6,694 bases of DNA, taken from an uncultured Desulfomonile sp. (GTDB lineage Bacteria > Desulfobacterota > Desulfomonilia > Desulfomonilales > Desulfomonilaceae). Location of the stretch: assembly GCA_937915285.1 (NCBI GenBank), contig CALDNG010000219.1, forward strand, positions 1 to 6,694. The letters run 5' to 3'. Positions 5,958-6,694 of this stretch are shown in pieces (the first letter of the stretch is position 1; each line of letters opens with the position of its first letter). The notes beneath the pieces are model-generated. The model ran no database searches. It was not told the DNA's origin and saw nothing but the letters and a program-made list of their open reading frames with translations. The position numbers were made by a program, and so were the translations under genes.

Positions 5958-5997
5958 CAAACAGTCCTTGTCCGCTCATCAAGTCCTAGGGAGACCC

Positions 5998-6694
5998 TCA
6001 AGCCCTCACAAGAACATCTCTGTAGACGCCGAAGTTCTCGAATACTATACCGGATCCTCTCACAACGGTTGACAGGGGATCCTCGGCTATGTTGACCGGT
6101 AGGCCGGTTTCACGTCTTATGACTTCATCAAGGTTTTTTAACAATGCGCCGCCTCCTGTGAGGACTATTCCTCTATCTACGATGTCTGAGGCTAACTCTG
6201 GAGGTGTTTGTTCCAAAGCCGTCTTAACGGTTTCAAGAATAGCCCTGACCGGTCCTGAAATGGCCTCAGTGACCTCTCCTGAGCTAAGGGGGATGACCTT
6301 GGGAATACCCTCAATCAGATCACGACCCTTTACTTCAATAATTGTTTCCTCTTTCTCCTGGCAAGCGCTGGCCACAAGCATCTTGACCATTTCAGCAGTT
6401 CTTTCACCAATAAGAAGGCTGTGACGCTGCTTCACATATCTAATGATGTCCGTATCTATTGTGTCTCCTGCTATACGCAAAGATTTGGCATAGACGATAT
6501 CAGACATTGAAATCACTGCAACCTCAGTAGTTCCACCACCGATATCGACTATCATGTTGCTGGTAGGTTGGGTTATCGGTAGTCCTGCTCCGATTGCTGC
6601 AGCCAGTGGTTCTTCTATTAAATAAACATCCCTTGCCCCGGCGCTCTCCGAAGCCTCACGCACGGCACGCATTTCCACCTGGGTAACACCTGCA
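5998..6694 (-). CDS. mreB: rod shape-determining actin-like protein MreB, C-terminal two-thirds (5' end outside window)
   Basis: MreB is a bacterial actin homologue that forms membrane-bound ATP-dependent filaments guiding side-wall peptidoglycan synthesis. The frame is open to the window edge: 231 residues are visible, starting AGVTQVEMRAVREASESAG, so about 115 N-terminal residues including the first phosphate motif are outside. GTG and ATG codons near 6678 and 6672 are internal, not starts. Visible landmarks, counted from the edge, are VYLIEEPLAAAIGAGLP (23-39), the second phosphate motif DIGGGTTEVAV (50-60), LLIGERTAE (93-101), the adenosine motif IVLTGGGALLKNLDE (176-190) and EDPLSTVVRGSG (204-215). 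All match standard MreB and none is altered. It heads the elongasome cluster and is probably partly co-transcribed with mreC. Confidence 0.98.
   Translation of the reverse strand, partial: AGVTQVEMRAVREASESAGARDVYLIEEPLAAAIGAGLPITQPTSNMIVDIGGGTTEVAVISMSDIVYAKSLRIAGDTIDTDIIRYVKQRHSLLIGERTAEMVKMLVASACQEKEETIIEVKGRDLIEGIPKVIPLSSGEVTEAISGPVRAILETVKTALEQTPPELASDIVDRGIVLTGGGALLKNLDEVIRRETGLPVNIAEDPLSTVVRGSGIVFENFGVYRDVLVRA

Noticed and set aside
5879..5997. Possible mreC promoter using TAGAAT in the mreB-mreC gap
   Set aside because: The hexamer matches the -10 consensus 5/6, but no -35 with more than two or three matches lies 16-18 bases upstream.
6089..6424. 111-codon open frame on the plus strand opposite mreB
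   Set aside because: It is antisense to highly conserved MreB coding sequence and is a by-product of codon bias.

Overview
The window carries eight genes, all on the minus strand, so they read from high to low coordinates. The order is mreB (5' end outside the window), mreC, mreD, mrdA (PBP2), rodA, a bactofilin, then two F0 ATP synthase b-type genes (b' and the first 70 codons of b). It looks chromosomal and core-genome. No mobile element, tRNA/rRNA gene, CRISPR array or sign of recent transfer is visible, and coding density is high with no gene-free stretch over about 200 bases. Paired b' and b genes, a secretory-signal-like N-terminus on b, and a bactofilin directly upstream of the ATP synthase genes fit a Gram-negative bacterium of the former Deltaproteobacteria (Desulfobacterota-like). 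That placement rests on recalled gene order and protein style, not on a search.

Positions 6694-1522 hold the elongasome (rod-shape) cluster mreB-mreC-mreD-mrdA-rodA. It encodes an actin-like filament, its periplasmic and membrane linkers, the class B transpeptidase PBP2 and its SEDS glycosyltransferase partner RodA, which together insert peptidoglycan into the side wall. mreC to mrdA are packed with a 4-base overlap and a zero-base junction; rodA follows after 32 bases. The 119-base mreB-mreC gap contains a weak hairpin plus U-tract that could attenuate readthrough.

Positions 1521-838 hold a bactofilin gene that appears to be a single-gene transcription unit. It has a credible sigma70-type promoter (TGGACA-18-TAGAAT) and strong Shine-Dalgarno upstream, and a convincing intrinsic terminator whose 5' arm overlaps its stop codon.

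Positions 813-1 start the ATP synthase operon. A promoter with perfect -35 TTGACA, 17-base spacer, extended -10 and A-rich upstream tract lies just past the bactofilin terminator. It is followed by an untranslated leader of about 127 bases with a perfect 12-base palindrome, then b' (GTG start) and b, joined by a TAATG overlap.

I found no evidence for a wholly new system. The points most worth checking are the bactofilin placed between the MreB elongasome and the ATP synthase operon, the signal-peptide-like N-terminus of subunit b, and the regulatory architecture of the three intergenic gaps.
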